Positions 16,933 through 26,692 of a stretch of DNA of 64,000 nt are shown here, piece after piece. The DNA comes from Segnochrobactrum spirostomi (GTDB lineage: Bacteria; Pseudomonadota; Alphaproteobacteria; Rhizobiales; Segnochrobactraceae). The notes below the pieces were generated by a model that ran no database searches, had not been told where the DNA came from, and worked only from the letters and a program-made list of their open reading frames with translations. Each line of letters starts with the position of its first letter. Position 1 is the first letter of the stretch. The DNA is taken from positions 248,001-312,000 of the forward strand of contig NZ_VWNA01000003.1 in assembly GCF_009600605.1 (NCBI RefSeq), given 5' to 3'. The position numbers and the translations under genes were made by a program.

Positions 16933-18189
16933 CTATCCGCCGTACTCGATGATCGAGAGACCGGCATTGTAGTCGATCGCGTAGAGGAGCCCGGCCGCGT
17001 CGACGAAGACGTCGGTCGATTGGATCACCGCCGGCCGGCCGGGCCGGCGGTCCACCATCCGCGTCGGCCCCGCCGGAACGAAGGCGCCGGTCTCGCGCGG
17101 CCGGTAGGGGTCTGAGATGTCGAAGGCGCGGATGCCGGCATTCTGATAGGTCGCGAAGATCAGCGTCGAGGACACGAAGCTGCCCGGCCGGTTCTCATGC
17201 AGATTGTGGGGGCCGAAATGGCCCTCCTTCGCGACATAATCCGCTTCGTCCGGGGTCGGCAGCGTGGAGATCGAGACCGGATTGCTCGGCTCGCGGATGT
17301 CAAAGATCCAGGTGTGCTTGCGGCCGTCCTCCTCGTGATCGAGCACCGCCTCGTCGGCGACGACGAGGAGGCCGCGATCATGCAGCGGCAGCGGCGAATG
17401 GGTGCCGCCACCATAAGGCGGCGACCAATTGCGGTGGGTGACGAGCTTCGGTGCCGACGGGTCCGCGACGTCGACGATCGTCAGCCCGCCGTCGCGCCAG
17501 CAGCCATAGGCGATGTTGTCGGCGACGAGGGCGTGGTGGAGGGCGTAGCGCCGGTTCTCCGGCCACGACGGCGTCTCGCCGGCGGCCCGGTTCATGCCCG
17601 GAATCCAGAAGCGGCCGGCTTCCACCGGCTTCGTCGGGTTGGCGAGATCGACGATGACGAGGATGTAGTCGGTGAAGCCGTCGATCAGCGCCGAGACGTA
17701 GGCGTAGCGCCCGCCGACATACCAGACCCGATGGGCGCCGATCCCTTCGATCGGGAAGAAGCCGATCTGGCGCGGCGCATCGGGAACGGCGATGTCGTAG
17801 ATCGTGACGCCCGCGGTCCACGAGCGCGCGCGGGCAGCGCCGCCGCCGGCGGTGCCGATCGTGTCGCCCACTGACCGGCCATAATAAACGCGCTCGTCTG
17901 CGAAGGCCGCGTCGGCAAAGAGGTCGCGCGCATTGACGACGAGGAGCAGGTCTTCATGGGCCTGGAGATGGATCGTCCAGGTCTCTGGCGGCGCGGGCAC
18001 GAAGAGCACCGGCCGCGGCCGCGTCGGGTCACGCACGTCGAGGACGCTGAAGCCGCCGGACCAGGGATGCGCGATGTAGGCGTGGCCGCGCTGCACCATG
18101 ATCTGGAGCCCGTCCGCACGGCCTCCCTGATCGCTGTGGCCGATGAGGCGCATGTTGCGGGCGAAGTCGGGACGGGGAAGGTCGCTCAT
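16933..18189 (-). CDS. LVIVD-repeat beta-propeller protein
   Basis: The product is 418 residues made of repeated blades with the LVIVD pattern (FSVLDVRDPTRPR, VTIYDIAVPDAPR, LTIVDVADPSAPK, IRAFDISDPYRPR). No signal peptide is visible. The family is widespread and of unknown function; its members are usually predicted to be protein-interaction or carbohydrate-binding propellers. It is the last gene of the six-gene minus-strand sulfur operon, 38 bp after the preceding monooxygenase, so a role in organosulfur metabolism is likely but undefined. Confidence 0.75.
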   Translation of the reverse strand: MSDLPRPDFARNMRLIGHSDQGGRADGLQIMVQRGHAYIAHPWSGGFSVLDVRDPTRPRPVLFVPAPPETWTIHLQAHEDLLLVVNARDLFADAAFADERVYYGRSVGDTIGTAGGGAARARSWTAGVTIYDIAVPDAPRQIGFFPIEGIGAHRVWYVGGRYAYVSALIDGFTDYILVIVDLANPTKPVEAGRFWIPGMNRAAGETPSWPENRRYALHHALVADNIAYGCWRDGGLTIVDVADPSAPKLVTHRNWSPPYGGGTHSPLPLHDRGLLVVADEAVLDHEEDGRKHTWIFDIREPSNPVSISTLPTPDEADYVAKEGHFGPHNLHENRPGSFVSSTLIFATYQNAGIRAFDISDPYRPRETGAFVPAGPTRMVDRRPGRPAVIQSTDVFVDAAGLLYAIDYNAGLSIIEYGG

Positions 18190-18227
18190 GCGGGTCTGCT
18201 CGGACGGGGGAACGCGGACGTTCGGCC

Positions 18228-19640
18228 TCAGGCGGGAAGGGCGGGCTCGGCCGGCGCGGTGTCGGTCGGCGCGAGGTGCCAGCGATGGCGGGCGGCGGGA
18301 TGATCGGGCGCCGTCAGGGCGCGGCCGGCGCCGAACAGCTTCTCCCGCAGCGTCCCCGGCGCGTAGGCCCGCTTGTAGCGGCCGCGGCGCTGGAGCTCGG
18401 GCACGAGCAGGTCGGCGACGTCTTCGAAGGTTTCCGGGCGCACCACGAAGGCGAGGTTGAAGCCGTCGATCCCGGTCTCGTCGACCCAACCCTCGAGCGC
18501 ATCGGCGACGGTCGCGGGCGAGCCGACCAGCACCGGACCGATGCCGCCGATCGCGACGTGCTCGGCGACCTCACGAACGGTCCAGCGACGGCTCGGATCC
18601 GCGCGCGTGATGTTCTCGAGGGCGCTGCGGCCGGCCTCGCGGTCGACATGCTCGACGATCTGATCGGGATCGAGCGCCGCGAAATCGACGCCGGTCCAGC
18701 CCGACATCAGCGTCAGGGCGCCTTCGAGGCTCGCGTAGTGGCGGTATTCGGCGAGCTTGGCCGCTGCTTCGGCGTCGGTCGGGGCCACGATCACCGTCAT
18801 CAGGGCGAAGATGCGGATCTCGGCTGGATCGCGACCGGCCGCCGCCGCGGCCGCGCGCACGGCGGCGACCCGCGGCGCGATGACCGTCTTCGACGGACCC
18901 GACATGAAGACGCATTCCGCATGGCGGCCGGCGAAGGCGCGTCCCGCGGGCGAGGTCCCCGCCTGATAGAGGACCGGCGTACGCTGGGGCGAGGGCTCGC
19001 TCAGATGGATCGCGTCGAGCCGGTGATGGGCGCTGGTGTGACTGACGCGCCGCACGCCTTCGGGCCGCGTGAACACGCCGTGCGCCGCATCGGCGACGAC
19101 CGCGTCCTCGGCCCAGCTTCCCTCCCAGAGCTTGTAGACGACCTCCATGTAGTCGTCGGCGATCGCATAGCGGTCGTCGTGGGCGTTCTGCCCCGTCCGG
19201 CCGAGGGCGCGGGCGGCGCTGTCGAGATAGCCAGTGACGACGTTCCAGCCGATCCGCCCCTCGGTCAGGTGGTCGAGGGTCGACATGCGGCGGGCGAAGG
19301 GGAAGGGCGCCTCATAGGAGAGGGTTGCGGTCACCCCGAAGCCGAGATGCCGCGTCACGTTCGCCATGGCCGGGACGAGGAGCAGGGGGTCGTTGACCGG
19401 GATCTGCGTGGCGTTGCGCAGGGCGGCGTCCGGCGTGCCGCCGTAGACGTCGTAGACCCCGAGCACGTCTGCGAGGAAAAGGCCGTCGAACAGGCCCCGT
19501 TCGAGCGTCTTCGCGAGGCCGGTCCAATAATCGAGGCGTCGATAATCCCGCGAGCGATCCCGCGGGTGCCGCCAGAGCCCCGGCGACTGATGCGCCACGC
19601 AGTTCATTTCGAAGGCGTTGAGGCGGATTTCCTTCGCCAT
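18228..19640 (-). CDS. NtaA/SnaA/DszA-family flavin-dependent monooxygenase (copy B)
   Basis: The product is 470 residues of the luciferase-like group C monooxygenases. The family features include IRLNAFEMNCV at the start, QSPGLWRHPRDRS, ADVLGVYDVYGG and GRIGWNVVTGYLDSAARALG. These FMNH2-dependent enzymes oxidise nitrilotriacetate, pristinamycin precursors or organosulfur compounds such as dibenzothiophene sulfone. It closely resembles the gene at 20970-22370, clearly a paralogue. The operon has no partner flavin reductase, so one must be supplied from elsewhere. A desulfurisation role is inferred from the tau, ssuD and DszC-like neighbours. Confidence 0.85.
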   Translation of the reverse strand: MAKEIRLNAFEMNCVAHQSPGLWRHPRDRSRDYRRLDYWTGLAKTLERGLFDGLFLADVLGVYDVYGGTPDAALRNATQIPVNDPLLLVPAMANVTRHLGFGVTATLSYEAPFPFARRMSTLDHLTEGRIGWNVVTGYLDSAARALGRTGQNAHDDRYAIADDYMEVVYKLWEGSWAEDAVVADAAHGVFTRPEGVRRVSHTSAHHRLDAIHLSEPSPQRTPVLYQAGTSPAGRAFAGRHAECVFMSGPSKTVIAPRVAAVRAAAAAAGRDPAEIRIFALMTVIVAPTDAEAAAKLAEYRHYASLEGALTLMSGWTGVDFAALDPDQIVEHVDREAGRSALENITRADPSRRWTVREVAEHVAIGGIGPVLVGSPATVADALEGWVDETGIDGFNLAFVVRPETFEDVADLLVPELQRRGRYKRAYAPGTLREKLFGAGRALTAPDHPAARHRWHLAPTDTAPAEPALPA

Positions 19641-19718
19641 GGTCGCCGCTCCGCCGTCTCGAATGGGAGGATGACGGCCGCCCGATGCGCGCGGCCGCCT
19701 GTGTGGCTGGCGCCCCGA

Positions 19719-20915
19719 TCAACCGGCGGCGCCCGCCTTGCGCTGGGACGGCGCCACGACGTTCGCGATGATCTCGCCGAACGGGCCGGCATTGCGGGCG
19801 GGGCCGCGGTCGTTGCCGGTGGTCGCCTTGAGGGGCAGCTTCGGGAACACCAGTTCGGCGAAGCGGTAGCATTCCTCGAGGTGCGGGTAGCCGGAGAGAA
19901 TGAAGCGGTCGATGCCGATCGCCATATATTCCTTCATCCGCGTCGCGACTTCGTCGGGATCGCCGACGAGGGCCGTGCCGGCGCCGCCGCGCACGAGGCC
20001 GACGCCGGCCCAGAGATTGGGGGCGATCTCGAGCTTGTCGCGGTGGCCGCCGTGAAGCTCCGCCATGCGCCGCTGGCCGACCGAGTCGAAACGCGAAAAG
20101 GCCTTCTGCGCGGTCGCGATCGTTTCGTCGTCCACCTTGGAGATGAGTTCGTCGGCCGCCTGCCATGCGGCGGCCGAGGTCTCGCGGACGATGACGTGGA
20201 GGCGGATGCCGAACGACAGCGTCCGCCCCTGCGCGGCGGCGAGCGCCTTGGCGCGGGCGATCTTCTCGGCCACCGCCGCGGGCGGTTCGCCCCAGGTCAG
20301 GTAGACGTCGACATGCTCGGCGGCGACCTTGTTGCCGGCCTCGGACGAGCCGCCGAAATAAAGCGGCGGATAGGGCGTCTGAATGGGCGGGTAGAGCAGC
20401 TTGCCGCCTTCGATGGCGAGGTGCTTGCCGCTGAAGGTGACCTCCTCTCCGGACAGGAGGCGGCGCCAGACGGTCAGGAACTCGTCGGTCGCCTCATAGC
20501 GCGCGTCGTGTTCGAGGAAAACGCCGTCGCCCTTGAGCTCGACCGGATCGCCGCCCGTCACCACGTTGATGAGGAGGCGCCCGCCGGAGATGCGGTCGAG
20601 CGTCGCCGCCATGCGCGCGGCATAGGCCGGCTCCGTCATGCCGGGCCGCACCGCGACGAGGAAGCGCAGGCGGCGGGTCAGCGGCGTCATCGCCGACGCG
20701 ATCACCCAGGAATCCTCGCACGAGCGCCCGGTCGGCAAGAGCACGCCGAAATAGCCGAGATCGTCGGCGGCCTGCGCGATCTGCGTGAGATAGCCGAGCG
20801 AGACGTGGCGGGCGCCGATCTCGCTGCCGAGATAGCGCCCGTCGCCGTGGGTCGGGAGGAACCACAGCACATCCGCAGCGGCGGCCGGGGCGGGAAGATC
20901 GAGATCAAGCGTCAT
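19719..20915 (-). CDS. ssuD: Alkanesulfonate monooxygenase (SsuD-like)
   Basis: The product is 398 residues, slightly longer than E. coli SsuD (381). The luciferase-like barrel starts with [15 protein letters not shown], the usual SsuD active-site opening. Other matches are [42 protein letters not shown] and [20 protein letters not shown]. It uses FMNH2 and oxygen to release sulfite from C-S bonds of alkanesulfonates. It lies between the two DszA-like paralogues, 54 bp after the upstream one. SsuE, the flavin reductase normally paired with it, is not in this window. Confidence 0.9.
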   Translation of the reverse strand: MTLDLDLPAPAAAADVLWFLPTHGDGRYLGSEIGARHVSLGYLTQIAQAADDLGYFGVLLPTGRSCEDSWVIASAMTPLTRRLRFLVAVRPGMTEPAYAARMAATLDRISGGRLLINVVTGGDPVELKGDGVFLEHDARYEATDEFLTVWRRLLSGEEVTFSGKHLAIEGGKLLYPPIQTPYPPLYFGGSSEAGNKVAAEHVDVYLTWGEPPAAVAEKIARAKALAAAQGRTLSFGIRLHVIVRETSAAAWQAADELISKVDDETIATAQKAFSRFDSVGQRRMAELHGGHRDKLEIAPNLWAGVGLVRGGAGTALVGDPDEVATRMKEYMAIGIDRFILSGYPHLEECYRFAELVFPKLPLKATTGNDRGPARNAGPFGEIIANVVAPSQRKAGAAG

Positions 20916-20969
20916 GAAAACATCCGGTGAAGGCGTCGTGTCCTGCCGCCCGTCGCGCCTTACGCCCGC

Positions 20970-22370
20970 TTACTCGGCGGCGTTCAGGGCGCGCTGCGCC
21001 GAAAGGCCGAGATTGCGGAACCCGGCGCCGGGATGGGTGTCGGGCAGGCGCGGACCGGCGCCGAACAGCTTCTCGCGAAGCGTGCCGGGTGCATAGTCCG
21101 TTTTGTAGACGCCGCGCTTCTGAAGCTCGGGCACCAGATGCTCGACGATGTCGGTGAACGTCTCGTGAGCCACGACATAAGCGAGATTGAAGCCGTCGAC
21201 GCCGGTCTCGTCCACCCATTCCTGCAGGAGGTCCGCCGCCGTCTGCGGCCCGCCGACGATGATCGGACCGAGGCCGCCGATGCCGATCCATTCGGCGAGC
21301 TCGCGCACCGTCCAGACCTTGCTCGGGTCGGCGCTCGAGAAGGCGTCGACGGAGGACTGCACGGCGTTGGTCTTGATGTGGCGGAGCGGCTCGTCCGGCG
21401 CATAGGCCGAGAAGTCGATGCCCATCCAGCCCGAGCCGAGCGCCAGAGCGCCGTCGTAGCTGATATAGTTCAGGTAGTCCTTGTACTTCGCCTGCGCCTT
21501 GGCGTCGGTCTCGTCGACGATGACGGTCTGCAGGTTGAAGATCAGCACGCTCGCGGGATCGCGCCCGGCGGCGGCGACCTCGCGGCGGATCGCCTCGACC
21601 GTCTTCTTCAGCACCGTCTTCGAGGGCGTCGCGACGAACACGCACTCGGCGTTGGTGCCGGCGAAGCGCTGTCCGCGGCTCGAAGCGCCGGCCTGATAGA
21701 GCACCGGCGTTCGCTGCGGCGAGGGCTCCGAGAGGTGGACGCCCGGCACCTGGAAGAACCGGCCGGCATGGCGGATCGGATGCACCTTGGAGGGCTCGGT
21801 GAAGACGCGGCGGGTGCGGTCGCGCACCACGGCGTCGTCCTCCCAGCTTCCCTCCCAGAGCTTGTAGCAGACCTCGAGATATTCATCGGCGACGTCGTAG
21901 CGGTCGTCGTGAGCGCTCTGCCCGACGAGACCGATATTCTTGGCGCCGCTCTCCAGATAGGAGGTGACGATGTTCCAGCCGGCCCGGCCCTTGGTGATGT
22001 GGTCGAGGGTCGAGATGCGGCGGGCGAAGGTGTAGGGGTGCTCGAAGGAGAGCGAGGCGGTGACGCCGAAGCCGAGATTCTCCGTCACGATCGCCATCGC
22101 CGGCACGATCTGGAGTGGATCGTTCAGCGGGATCTGGGTCGAATGGCGCAGCGCATGGTCGAGCGTGCCGCCATAGACGTCGTAGACGCCGAGCACGTCG
22201 GCGATGAAGAGACCGTCGAACTTGCCGCGCTCCAGGAGCTTGGCGAGGTCGGTCCAATATTCGATGTCCTTGTATTGCGAAGAGCGGTCGCGCGGGTGCG
22301 CCCACAGGCCGGGCGATTGATGCCCGACGCAGTTCATCTCGAAGGCATTGAGGCGGATCTGACGGCTCAT
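20970..22370 (-). CDS. NtaA/SnaA/DszA-family flavin-dependent monooxygenase (copy A)
   Basis: The product is 466 residues, starting at an ATG (22370) immediately after the DszC-like gene. It shares nearly every motif with the 18228-19640 product (IRLNAFEMNCVGHQSPGLW, ADVLGVYDVYGGTLDHALR, AGWNIVTSYLESGAKNIG, HLVPELQKRGVYKTDYAPGT). The pair therefore comes from a duplication followed by divergence. Two copies with adjacent SsuD and two DszC-like enzymes suggest a stepwise oxidation route for one or more organosulfur compounds. Confidence 0.85.
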   Translation of the reverse strand: MSRQIRLNAFEMNCVGHQSPGLWAHPRDRSSQYKDIEYWTDLAKLLERGKFDGLFIADVLGVYDVYGGTLDHALRHSTQIPLNDPLQIVPAMAIVTENLGFGVTASLSFEHPYTFARRISTLDHITKGRAGWNIVTSYLESGAKNIGLVGQSAHDDRYDVADEYLEVCYKLWEGSWEDDAVVRDRTRRVFTEPSKVHPIRHAGRFFQVPGVHLSEPSPQRTPVLYQAGASSRGQRFAGTNAECVFVATPSKTVLKKTVEAIRREVAAAGRDPASVLIFNLQTVIVDETDAKAQAKYKDYLNYISYDGALALGSGWMGIDFSAYAPDEPLRHIKTNAVQSSVDAFSSADPSKVWTVRELAEWIGIGGLGPIIVGGPQTAADLLQEWVDETGVDGFNLAYVVAHETFTDIVEHLVPELQKRGVYKTDYAPGTLREKLFGAGPRLPDTHPGAGFRNLGLSAQRALNAAE

Positions 22371-22384
22371 CGATAATCTCTCGG

Positions 22385-23668
22385 TCAGATCGCGCCGTGG
22401 CGGGGCGGGTTGACGCCGTTCAGCCAATAATTGCCGACGACGCGATATTTCCAGCGCACGGGATCGTGGACGGTGTGGGTGCGGGCATTGCGCCAATAGC
22501 GGTCGAGATCGAACTCGGAGAGGGTGGAGCGCGAGCCCCCGAGATCGATCAGCTTCTCGGAGACGAAGAGGGAAGCGTCGGTCGCCGCGATCTTCGCCTC
22601 GGCGACCGCGATGGAGGCCGTCGCGACGGTCTCCGCCGACGGGCTTTCGGTCGCGATGTCGACGAAGCGGCCGGCACGCTCGATCAGGGCGTCGGCGGCA
22701 TCGACGGCGATCTTGAGTTCGCCGATCTGGGCGATGATGTGCGGGTCCTCGTAGCCGTGATCGAGGCCGCTCTCCTTCCAGGGTCGGGTATATTTGCGCA
22801 CGAAGGCGACCGCCTCGGCGAGCGCGCCACGGGCGATGCCGGCGTCGACGCCCGCGTGCATGATCTGCGCGAACGGCCCCATCGAGGTCGGCACCTCGAA
22901 CAGGGCGGCCATCGACAGCACCGAGAACGGGTGCACCGCGACATCCTCGAACAGCGTCGAGCCGGAGCCCGTGGTGCGCTGGCCGAAGCCGGTCCAATCG
23001 TCGATCACCGTGATGCCGTTGGTGTCGCGCGGCAGGAAGGCAACCGTGCTGCGGCCGTCGTCGTCGTTGGCGACCACGGCGATCCAGTGGGCGAACAGGA
23101 CGCCGGTCGAATAGAACTTGCGGCCGTTGACGCGCAGGCCCGCCGGCGTCCGGGTGAGCCGCGTGGCGTGGTCGTGGGCGGTCTTGGTGCCGAGCTCGGA
23201 CAGCGCGTTGCCGATCCGCTCACCGGCGAGGATGCGCTCGTAGAAGAAGCGCTTCTGCGCCTCGCTGCCGTTGAGGCGCAGCGCCTCCAGCATGAAGAAG
23301 TGGTTCTGCGGAATCTGACCGATCGAGCCGTCCGCCGCCGCGAGGAGGGCGATCACCTCGGCGACCGTCGCCGACTTCACCCCGGCGCCGCCGTAGGCCT
23401 TCGGTACCGTGATGGCGAGCAGGCCGGCATTGGAGACGAGGTCGAGTTCCCGGAAGGGCAGGCGGCGCTCGCGGTCGCGCAGCGCCGCCTCCTTGGCGAG
23501 CTCGGCCGCGACCTCGCGGGCGACGGCGATCGCCTCCGCATCGGAGCCGATGCGGCGGGTCGTTTCGGCGCCTTCGCGCAGCGCGGGGACGCGGAAGCCT
23601 TCGGGCGCCTCCGCCGGCTCGGCGGCCGACGGGAGCGGGGAGAGAACGGTGGCGGCGGAGGTGGGCAT
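22385..23668 (-). CDS. SfnB/DszC-like flavin-dependent oxygenase (acyl-CoA dehydrogenase fold), copy B
   Basis: The product is 427 residues with the acyl-CoA dehydrogenase fold but desulfurisation-family motifs (ITVPKAYGGAGV, SIGQIPQNHFFM, VNGRKFYSTGVLFAHWIAV, DWTGFGQRTTGSGSTLFEDV). It ends with the diagnostic RYWRNARTHTVHDPVRWKYR. DszC-type enzymes use reduced flavin and oxygen to oxidise sulfides to sulfoxides and sulfones; SfnB is the dimethyl-sulfone relative. It sits 14 bp before the DszA-like gene and 35 bp after its paralogue. The start at 23668 begins the sequence shared by the two paralogues. Confidence 0.85.
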   Translation of the reverse strand: MPTSAATVLSPLPSAAEPAEAPEGFRVPALREGAETTRRIGSDAEAIAVAREVAAELAKEAALRDRERRLPFRELDLVSNAGLLAITVPKAYGGAGVKSATVAEVIALLAAADGSIGQIPQNHFFMLEALRLNGSEAQKRFFYERILAGERIGNALSELGTKTAHDHATRLTRTPAGLRVNGRKFYSTGVLFAHWIAVVANDDDGRSTVAFLPRDTNGITVIDDWTGFGQRTTGSGSTLFEDVAVHPFSVLSMAALFEVPTSMGPFAQIMHAGVDAGIARGALAEAVAFVRKYTRPWKESGLDHGYEDPHIIAQIGELKIAVDAADALIERAGRFVDIATESPSAETVATASIAVAEAKIAATDASLFVSEKLIDLGGSRSTLSEFDLDRYWRNARTHTVHDPVRWKYRVVGNYWLNGVNPPRHGAI

Positions 23669-23703
23669 CGTCGGCGATCCTGGATGCGAAGGGGAAACGG
23701 CGT

Positions 23704-24957
23704 TCAGTTCCAGGCGTGACGCGGCGGCGAGACGCCGTTCAGCAGGTGATTGCCGATGTGGAAATATTTCCAACGCACCGGATCGTGCAGGGTGTGGGTG
23801 CGGGCGTTGCGCCAATGACGGTCGAGATTGTACTGGCCGAGCACCGAGCGGGTGCCGGCGAGCTCGTGAAGCTTGTTGGTGGCGAGGATCGCGACGTTGG
23901 TCGTCAGCACCTTGGCCTCGGACACCTTCACCGAAACCTCGTCGAGCGCCACGTCGGTCGGGCCGTCGGCGATGGTGTCGATGGCGTGGCCGGCGCGCTC
24001 CAGAAGCGCCTCGGCGGCATGGACGCGGGTGGCGAGATCGCCGATCTGGGCGATGGTGAAGACGTCGTCGGAGGCGGCCTCCTTGCCGCTGTCGATCCAC
24101 GGGCGGCTCAGCTCGCGGACGAAGCGGATGGTGTCGTTGAGGGCGCCGCGCGCGATGCCGAGATCGACGGCGGCCTGGATGATCTGGGAGACCGCGCCGT
24201 TCGAGGACGGATGCACGCCGCCGAGATAAGCCGGGATCACACCTTCGGGCGCCACGCGGACATTCTCGATCGAGACGTTGCCGCTCGCCGTGGTGCGCTG
24301 GCCGAAGCCCGACCAACTGTCGATGATGGTGAGGCCGGGCGTGTCGCGGGGCACGATCGCGAGCACCACGTTGCCGTCCGGATCGACCGCGCCGATGTGG
24401 ATGAAGTGGGCGAACAGGGCGCCGGTCGCATAGAACTTCTGGCCGTTGACGACGAAGTCGCCCTCGCCGGTCGGGCGGATCGTCGTCTCAAAGGCGCCGA
24501 CGGTCTTGCTGCGGGCCTCGGAGAAGGCATTTCCGAGCCGGTAGCCCCTGAGGACGCGTCCGAACCAGAGCTTCTTCTGCTCTTCCGACCCGGTGACGCG
24601 GACGACGTCGAGCGCGGCGAGGTGGTTTTGTGGGATCTGTCCGATCGAAGGATCGGCGGCCGAGATCGTCGCGATGACCTCGGCGAGGGTGGCGTGGGAG
24701 ACGCCCGCGCCGCCGTAGGCCTTCGGGATGGTGATGCCCCACAGGCCGCTCTTCGAGAAGCGGTCGAGTTCCGCGGCGGGCAGCCGGCGCTCACGGTCGC
24801 GCTCGGCCGCCTCGACGGCGAACTCCTTGGCGAGGGCCTTCGCCACCTCGATCGCTTCGGCGTCCGAAGCGATCACGTGGGCGGTCGGGTCGCGGTCGAA
24901 AGCCGGCACCTCGGTCGAGATGGCGCGGGGTTGGGGGAACGGCGTGACGGTGCTCAT
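23704..24957 (-). CDS. SfnB/DszC-like flavin-dependent oxygenase, copy A (operon leader)
   Basis: The product is 417 residues, paralogous to the next gene and sharing ITIPKAYGGAGVSHATLAEV, IGQIPQNH, VNGQKFYATGALFAHFIHIG and RHWRNARTHTLHDPVRWKYF. The acyl-CoA dehydrogenase catalytic base region is altered, as expected for a monooxygenase of this type. It is the first gene of the six-gene operon, preceded by a 196-bp A+T-rich promoter region. The organisation DszC-like, DszC-like, DszA-like, SsuD, DszA-like suggests successive S-oxidation and C-S cleavage. Confidence 0.85.
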   Translation of the reverse strand: MSTVTPFPQPRAISTEVPAFDRDPTAHVIASDAEAIEVAKALAKEFAVEAAERDRERRLPAAELDRFSKSGLWGITIPKAYGGAGVSHATLAEVIATISAADPSIGQIPQNHLAALDVVRVTGSEEQKKLWFGRVLRGYRLGNAFSEARSKTVGAFETTIRPTGEGDFVVNGQKFYATGALFAHFIHIGAVDPDGNVVLAIVPRDTPGLTIIDSWSGFGQRTTASGNVSIENVRVAPEGVIPAYLGGVHPSSNGAVSQIIQAAVDLGIARGALNDTIRFVRELSRPWIDSGKEAASDDVFTIAQIGDLATRVHAAEALLERAGHAIDTIADGPTDVALDEVSVKVSEAKVLTTNVAILATNKLHELAGTRSVLGQYNLDRHWRNARTHTLHDPVRWKYFHIGNHLLNGVSPPRHAWN

Positions 24958-25153
24958 CGGGGGCTCGCTCGGCGCGGGGTGAAGCGACGGTTCCGACCCG
25001 GCGGACCAGCCGCCCGGGAGGAAGATGCGACCACTCTGCCAAACTCCTCTTATAATCTATAGAAATTATATTCTAAATCGGTGGCGATCCGCGGATGCCG
25101 ATTGCGCCGGACGCGCGTGCGGCGGCGGACGGTGCGGTCGCCTCCGGCGGCGC
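24958..25153 (-). promoter_or_regulatory. Promoter/operator region of the organosulfur operon
   Basis: An A+T-rich block (25049-25077) breaks the GC-rich context. It contains the inverted repeat TATAAT / ATTATA at 25051-25056 and 25065-25070 with an 8-base spacer. The included word ATAATCTAT also occurs upstream of tauA. It is a reasonable site for a sulfur-responsive LysR-type activator or the -10 of the operon promoter; the sequence does not decide between them. Confidence 0.4.
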
Positions 25154-26692
25154 TCAGGCGTCGGCTTGCAGGACCCCGGGTCGGGACTCGGCCACCGCCT
25201 GCCGCACCGCCGCCGCGACGCGCTTGGCGTGGTTCGCGACCTCCGGCAGGCCCATCAATTCGCCGAAGGTGCCGCGCGCGAGCGGGCCGGCGATCCACAG
25301 CCCTTCGGCGGATCGGCCGTCGGCGCCGACGGGACGGCTCTCACGGTCGACCGCAATGCCGAGTCCGATCGCATCCGGGCCGGCGAGGCCCCGATCGGCG
25401 AGGGAGCGCAGCAGCGGTTCGGTCTCGAAGATGCGGCCGTGGGCCGGGCCCGTCGTCACCACGACCGCATCGAAGGTGGCGGTCTCTGCGAGCCCGCTGC
25501 GGCGGCGGCGCCAGGACACGCGGAACTCGTCTCCCTCCCGCTGCGCGCCAGCCAACGAGGCGGCGTGAACGACGAGCGACCCATCCGCCCGGCGGCGGCG
25601 GATCACGCCTTCGGGCTGCGGTGCGATGCGGAAGCGGTGGACGTCCCAGAAGGGGCGGAGATGGCGAACGAGCTTCTTCTGCTCGGCGAAGGGAAGAGCC
25701 GCCCAGATCGCCGGTCCCTGATTGCGCAGCGCGTCGAATACGTGCTGCCAGGGCCGACCGACGGCCGCCGCCTCGGCGACCGTGGCGCGGATCCGGCGCA
25801 CCAAGGCGCGAGTCGTGCGCGCGGGATCGGTCGAGAAGTCGCCGTAGGGCTCTCCCGCGATATCGGTATGACCCCGCGAGAGAAGGCCACGGCGCGACAG
25901 CGCCGTCACGGAGCCGCGGTGGCCGAGCCGGTCGAGGGTCGCCACCACGTCGGCCATGGTGAGGCCGGTGCCGACGATCAGCACCCGGTCGTCGCGGCGC
26001 AGCGCGGACAGCGCATCCTTGGCCCACGGGTCGGTGACGTACCGCGGATGCCCGGCGAAGGCCGTCTCGAGCAGCGCGGGCGGGCAGGGAGCGGGATGGG
26101 CGACCGCGAGCACGAGAAGATCCGCCTCCAGAACCTCACCGCCGGCGAGCGCGATCTGATAGCCGCCCTCGGGGCGCTCGCGGACCGCGATCGCGAGGTC
26201 GCGCACATGGCGGAGCGCGGTGCCCTTCGTCGCGTCGGCGAGCGTCTCGGCGACGTAGCGGCCGAACACGGCGCGCTGGGGAAAACAGCGGCCGTCGGAG
26301 ATGCGCGCGTCGCAATCCGAGACGAGCACGTTGTTCGCCGCGAGCCAGCGGGCGAAATGGGAATCCTCCGCCGGGTCGAGGCTCATCCGCGTCGCCGGCA
26401 CATTGATGCGATGGGAGGGGTCCGAGGTCGAATAAGCGAGGCCGCCGCCCAGCGACGGGCGCGGCTCGACGATGTCGATCGTCGTGATCCCGGCGCGGAC
26501 GAGATGGTAGGCGACCGAGGCCCCGGAGAAGCCGCCGCCGACGATCACGACCTTCGGCCCCGGGGCGGCGCCGTCCGCCGCGGCGGTCCCGCTCGCATCC
26601 CGCGTCCCGCTTGGGACGTCAGATCGGGTCTCGGCCCGATCGGCCGCGTCGAGAGGGGTCGCGATCTTCGCGGACGCGGAAGAATAAGTCAT
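25154..26692 (-). CDS. FAD/NAD(P)-binding oxidoreductase (NAD_binding_9 type)
   Basis: The product is 512 residues. An N-terminal Rossmann motif VVIVGGGFSGASVAYHLV lies near residue 47, followed by GGGLAYSTSDPSHRINVPA, typical of the FAD-NAD(P)-binding family that includes HcaD- and ornithine-hydroxylase-like proteins. A second dinucleotide motif VLIVGTGLTMADVVATLDRL lies in the middle. The first 45 residues are low-complexity and may not be structured. The ATG at 26692 is preferred over the open frame to 26818 because a weak AAGGGCG precedes it. It sits upstream of the sulfur operon on the same strand and divergent from the sugar-type transporter. It could oxidise a sulfur compound or supply reduced flavin, but that is inference. 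Confidence 0.75.
   Translation of the reverse strand: MTYSSASAKIATPLDAADRAETRSDVPSGTRDASGTAAADGAAPGPKVVIVGGGFSGASVAYHLVRAGITTIDIVEPRPSLGGGLAYSTSDPSHRINVPATRMSLDPAEDSHFARWLAANNVLVSDCDARISDGRCFPQRAVFGRYVAETLADATKGTALRHVRDLAIAVRERPEGGYQIALAGGEVLEADLLVLAVAHPAPCPPALLETAFAGHPRYVTDPWAKDALSALRRDDRVLIVGTGLTMADVVATLDRLGHRGSVTALSRRGLLSRGHTDIAGEPYGDFSTDPARTTRALVRRIRATVAEAAAVGRPWQHVFDALRNQGPAIWAALPFAEQKKLVRHLRPFWDVHRFRIAPQPEGVIRRRRADGSLVVHAASLAGAQREGDEFRVSWRRRRSGLAETATFDAVVVTTGPAHGRIFETEPLLRSLADRGLAGPDAIGLGIAVDRESRPVGADGRSAEGLWIAGPLARGTFGELMGLPEVANHAKRVAAAVRQAVAESRPGVLQADA

Noticed and set aside
18276-20930. An 884-codon plus-strand open frame
   Set aside because: It lies antisense to two flavin monooxygenase genes with full family motifs; high G+C keeps the opposite frame open.
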